From: Actinomycetes bacterium
Lineage (GTDB): Bacteria; Actinomycetota; Actinomycetes; S36-B12; UBA10799
Assembly (NCBI GenBank): GCA_029779995.1
Contig: JAKOZM010000259.1
Location: 1-54,936, forward strand
DNA: 54,936 bases
Direction: 5' to 3'
Below are positions 53,854-54,936 of the stretch, piece after piece. The notes beneath the pieces were generated by a model. That model was given only the letters and a program-made list of their open reading frames with translations, was not told the DNA's origin and did no database searches. Numbering within the stretch: position 1 is the stretch's first letter; each line of letters opens with the position of its first letter. Position numbers and translations under genes: made by a program.

Positions 53854-54060
53854 CTAGTCGTCATCCTTGGCAGCGCTCTGCTTGCGCTTGCGTCTAACCG
53901 CGCGGGACGCCTCGATGTAGGGCTTGAGGAGTTGCTCAAACTGGGCAAGTTCCTCGTCTGTAAGGTCAAGAACGTACTGCTTTGAACGGAACCCCCAGCG
54001 GACCCGCTCAGTCGCAAGTTCTCCAGACAGATCCGACACTCTCATCAACTTGTCAGCCAC
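53854..54060 (-). CDS. Lsr2 N-terminal-domain-only protein
   Basis: GTG at 54060 has GGAGGAGCG about nine bases upstream and opens a 68-aa frame; a TTG 63 bases further upstream is an alternative. The core VRWGFRSKQYVLDLTDEELA and QLLKPYIEASR matches the Lsr2 oligomerisation domain (VRFGLDG-x-YEIDLS, L-x-PYV-x-AR). The usual C-terminal DNA-binding domain (with the RGR AT-hook) is absent; instead there is a RRKRKQSAAKDDD tail. It faces the res gene (convergent). It could bind the host Lsr2 and interfere with or join its filaments. Confidence 0.7.
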   Translation of the reverse strand: MADKLMRVSDLSGELATERVRWGFRSKQYVLDLTDEELAQFEQLLKPYIEASRAVRRKRKQSAAKDDD

Positions 54061-54188
54061 GGACGACGCTCCTCCACTGGTGTCGTCCACGAGAGTAGGG
54101 GATCGAGATGCCTGGTTGCTCAACCGCTGGGAAGTACCCAGGCATTCTCCTGTCCGACCGAACTCCCGCCGTACCGGGTCCTCCCACC

Positions 54189-54293
54189 TTTGCTACGCCT
54201 TTGCTACGGGATGCCCCGTCGGGAGCCTGGGCTTGTGCTACGCGTTTGCTACAACCGATTGAACACTCATGAACACTGTCTGGCGGTTGCTAC
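54189..54293. repeat. Probable integrase arm-binding sites
   Basis: TTTGCTAC occurs at 54189, 54200 and 54245, a close GTTGCTAC at 54286 and a TGTGCTAC at 54234, all in 105 bp next to the right att site. At the left end the same core occurs as GTAGCA (43761) and CTGCTAC (43814). Such repeats flanking att are usual arm-type sites of tyrosine integrases. Confidence 0.55.
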
Positions 54294-54326
54294 ACCCGAT
54301 TCTGTGGTCAATACGACCTGAAAACC

Positions 54327-54403
54327 TGGTGGCCAGGGGCGGGGTCGAACCGCCGACCTTCCGATTTTCAGTCGGACGCTCGTACCAACTGAGCTACCTG
54401 GCC
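54327..54403 (-). tRNA. tRNA-Phe (GAA)
   Basis: On the minus strand the gene starts GGCCAGG at 54403 and ends CCTGGCC-A at 54330, followed by an encoded CCA (54327-54329). The loop CTGAAAA gives anticodon GAA. The T-loop TTCGACC and D-arm GCTC are normal. It is the integration target of the element; the 3' half now present was delivered by the element, while the displaced fragment at 43707 lacks the CCA. Confidence 0.95.
54328..54376. repeat. Right attachment site (49-bp direct repeat inside tRNA-Phe)
   Basis: Identical to 43707-43755. It covers the tRNA-Phe 3' end from two bases of the CCA through the anticodon loop. Confidence 0.9.
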
Positions 54404-54425
54404 GAAAGTCCACAAGGGACTCGAG

Positions 54426-54499
54426 CGACCCCGACCGGGCTCGAACCGGCGACCTCCGCCGTGACAGGGCGGCGCGCTAACCAACTGCGCTACGGGGCC
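54426..54499 (-). tRNA. tRNA-Asp (GTC)
   Basis: Minus strand GGCCCCG (54499) to CGGGGTC-G (54426), 74 nt. Loop CTGTCAC gives anticodon GTC. T-loop TTCGAGC. No encoded CCA. Confidence 0.95.
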
Positions 54500-54533
54500 T
54501 TACTGGAACAACCATAGTCGATCCGTTACTGCG

Positions 54534-54606
54534 TGCCCCCAACGGGATTCGAACCCGCGCTGCCGCCTTGAAAGGGCGGAGTCCTAGGCCGCTAGACGAT
54601 GGGGAC
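54534..54606 (-). tRNA. tRNA-Glu (TTC)
   Basis: Minus strand GTCCCCA (54606) to TGGGGGC-A (54534), 73 nt. Loop CTTTCAA gives anticodon TTC. T-loop TTCGAAT. No encoded CCA. The three tRNAs are 22-34 bp apart and may be one transcript. Confidence 0.95.
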
Positions 54607-54736
54607 CTCGGTCCTCGGACGTCTCGAGTCGAGGGCTCTTCAATGGTACCGGAGGCCTTCGTACCGGGACAGACCCATCCCCTCGCGAGCGCGCTCCAGA
54701 TGCCCCCGACTGTGCCGAACCACTACGTTGAACGGC

Positions 54737-54936
54737 ATGCACGTGGACTTCACGCCGTCGGGCGTGCCGACCCTCGGGGTCGAGGTCGAGTACGGAATCG
54801 TGAGTAAAGAGACCGGCCGGCTCACCGAAGTGGCGGACGAACTCCTCGGCATCGTGGGACAGGGGCATCCCGACAACGACCACCCCAAAGCCAAACACGA
54901 ACTCTTCAACTCCAGCATCGAGATCATCACCGGGGT
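54737..54936 (+). CDS. Glutamate-cysteine-ligase family protein, N-terminal part
   Basis: The gene starts at ATG 54737 and is cut by the window end after 66 residues. The visible part (GVEVEYGIVSKETGRL, KHELFNSSIEI) matches the start of carboxylate-amine ligases/GCS2, where LGVExE is the first metal/ATP-binding strand. Such enzymes join glutamate or similar to an amine, for example in mycothiol- or ergothioneine-type pathways (EgtA). It is divergent from the tRNA cluster. Confidence 0.82.
   Translation, partial: MHVDFTPSGVPTLGVEVEYGIVSKETGRLTEVADELLGIVGQGHPDNDHPKAKHELFNSSIEIITG

Larger units (their letters stand above)
43707..54376. mobile_element. tRNA-Phe-integrated element with Type III restriction-modification cargo
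   Basis: The 10,670-bp element is bounded by an exact 49-bp direct repeat, the 3' part of the tRNA-Phe gene at 54330-54403. Between the repeats are, in order: AlpA-like regulator, tyrosine integrase, unknown protein, 28-bp hairpin, replication-relaxation-like protein, TraG/FtsK-like ATPase, Type III mod and res, and an Lsr2 N-domain protein on the other strand. No relaxase, Rep or capsid genes are recognised, so it is more likely an integrative mobilisable element (IME) than a phage. Its coding appears clearly poorer in GC than the flanks, a sign of transfer. It keeps both att copies and all key genes, so it may still excise. Confidence 0.88.

Noticed and set aside
43707..54376. Prophage
   Set aside because: No capsid, terminase, portal or lysis genes are present; cargo and ATPase fit an integrative mobilisable element better.

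Overview
The window looks like chromosome from a high-GC Gram-positive actinomycete (Actinomycetota), genus not identifiable from sequence alone. The evidence is the GC-rich coding, frequent GTG/TTG starts, several apparently leaderless genes (a TANNNT element 6-7 nt before the start), an Rpf-type transglycosylase, a DUF222/HNH (13E12-type) protein, a cutinase-fold secreted protein and an Lsr2-type nucleoid domain.

Layout. 1-8.5 kb holds ordinary housekeeping genes: PPOX/F420 enzyme, ABC-F ATPase, two alpha/beta hydrolases, an SDR, a PAS-GGEEF diguanylate cyclase, OsmC and a DUF222/HNH protein. 8.5-23.3 kb holds thioredoxin, gamma-glutamyltranspeptidase, a CRP-site-controlled rpf gene, a DrrAB-like exporter, a cutinase/VWA/PKD secreted protein, an APC permease with a divergent tandem Usp protein, TPR and zinc-ribbon membrane proteins, a HipA-like kinase with its DUF3037 partner, and a secreted acidic-repeat protein. 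23.3-31.1 kb is a two-gene redox operon: a giant single-chain pyruvate:ferredoxin oxidoreductase (NifJ, 1694 aa) followed, with ATGA overlap, by a fused NfnAB-like ferredoxin:NADP+ oxidoreductase. Together they would link pyruvate oxidation to NADPH. 31.1-37 kb is accessory: a tightly overlapped MoxR ATPase / metallopeptidase-like VWA / unknown triad, a decayed AraC regulator and a VapBC module. 37-43.6 kb holds two paralogous FUSC-type membrane proteins around a CrtC/AttH-like lipocalin protein and an ECF sigma/anti-sigma-like pair.

43,707-54,376 is a 10.7-kb integrative element in the 3' end of a tRNA-Phe gene, bounded by an exact 49-bp direct repeat. It carries an AlpA-like regulator, a tyrosine integrase, a replication-relaxation-like protein, a TraG/FtsK-like ATPase, a complete Type III restriction-modification pair (mod, res) and, on the other strand, a protein made of only the oligomerisation half of Lsr2. 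It also holds a perfect 28-bp hairpin and tandem TTTGCTAC repeats near its right end that look like integrase arm sites. Its coding is visibly less GC-rich than the rest. After it come tRNA-Phe, tRNA-Asp, tRNA-Glu and the start of a glutamate-cysteine-ligase-family gene.

The most unusual items are: a diverged pair of ~135-bp inverted-repeat elements at 22.4 and 40.2 kb, tandem CRP operators 21 bp apart upstream of rpf, the MoxR/VWA/unknown triad, the Lsr2 half-protein beside the Type III system, and the 28-bp perfect hairpin.
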